Source: Acetanaerobacterium elongatum
GTDB lineage: Bacteria > Bacillota > Clostridia > Oscillospirales > Ruminococcaceae
DNA: 41,100 bases
NCBI RefSeq assembly: GCF_900103835.1
Contig: NZ_FNID01000028.1
Span: forward strand, 1-41,100
Reading direction: 5' to 3'
Position numbers and translations under genes: made by a program. This document shows positions 40,965 through 41,100 of this stretch, in pieces; the stretch's first letter is position 1; each line of letters begins with the position of its first letter. Below the pieces are notes generated by a model that saw nothing but the letters and a program-made list of their open reading frames with translations, made no database searches and had not been told where the DNA came from.

Positions 40965-41100
40965 AGCTTTAATTCCCGCAGAACCTCCCTAAGCGGCAGG
41001 CCCTTTACGCGGTGGGTTTTGTGCGCCGCGCTGCCGCTTTCGGAATAGGTGTAGACAATTACATCGCACAGGCCGATTCGTTTTTGAAATAGGTTCTGGC
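40949..41100 (-). CDS. C-terminal end of a probable bPH2-domain membrane protein (partial)
   Basis: Reading the minus strand from the window edge gives QNLFQKRIGLCDVIVYTYSE, then SGSAAHKTHRVKGLPL, REVLRELKLGRPL and a TGA stop at 40949-40951. The Q-N-x-F-Q-x-R-x-G-L pattern with a following beta-rich stretch resembles the end of bacterial PH domains (YdbS/YdbT type). The gene continues beyond 41100, so length and membrane segments cannot be seen. The last six codons coincide with the repeated hairpin, suggesting the repeat replaced or extended the original end. Confidence 0.5.
   Translation of the reverse strand, partial: QNLFQKRIGLCDVIVYTYSESGSAAHKTHRVKGLPLREVLRELKLGRPL

Overview
The window is the replication-origin region of a Clostridia-type Firmicute chromosome, most like the Oscillospirales/Ruminococcaceae by gene content and moderately GC-rich codon use (inference; no 16S is present). 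The order remB, recF, yaaA, dnaN, dnaA (minus strand), then rpmH, rnpA, yidD, yidC, jag/khpB, mnmE, mnmG, rsmG, noc, parA, parB (plus strand) is the classic Firmicute origin neighbourhood. Transcription points away from the dnaA-rpmH divergence on both sides, as expected for genes co-oriented with outgoing forks.

Layout: 1-737 holds dispersed repeats only. 738-5369 is the left arm: RemB, an EFR1-type flavodoxin/ferredoxin protein, RecF, the S4 protein YaaA, a TraX-family membrane protein and DnaN. 5370-7845 contains dnaA flanked by two AT-rich gaps with DnaA-box-like sites, the likely bipartite oriC. 7846-17811 holds the ribosomal protein L34/RNase P/membrane insertase/tRNA-modification genes and a Noc-type CTP-switch protein. 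18055-21549 holds a GNAT acetyltransferase, a Ser-rich lipoprotein, ParA and ParB. Four 16-bp parS sites lie at 15362, 16865, 18008 and 19660, one in mnmG and three between genes, giving a compact parABS centromere. serS follows.

From about 23.6 kb the content becomes accessory and redox-oriented. It includes two fused double-flavodoxin proteins with opposite domain order (one in a PadR-regulated operon), an acyl-ACP thioesterase, Tex with a QueG-like iron-sulfur protein, an AT-rich HNH endonuclease, an amidohydrolase, a four-gene Gld-type ABC transporter operon (ATPase, permease, GldG-like, DUF4340), a single-domain iron-sulfur flavoprotein, and a NapH-like membrane polyferredoxin paired with an unrecognised protein carrying two related C-terminal repeats. 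The last 150 bases appear to hold the C-terminal end of a bPH2-type membrane protein.

Two families of intergenic repeats run through the window. One is a short hyphenated palindrome with constant ends (TGTAGGGG ... CCGCGG) and a small set of interchangeable cores. The other is a longer multi-hairpin GC-rich element beginning CCAACCCCCTCCC. Neither was seen inside a gene. These, the parS arrangement, the fused flavodoxin proteins and a small tex-derived gene remnant are the observations most worth following up. No clearly new defence or biosynthetic system is evident.
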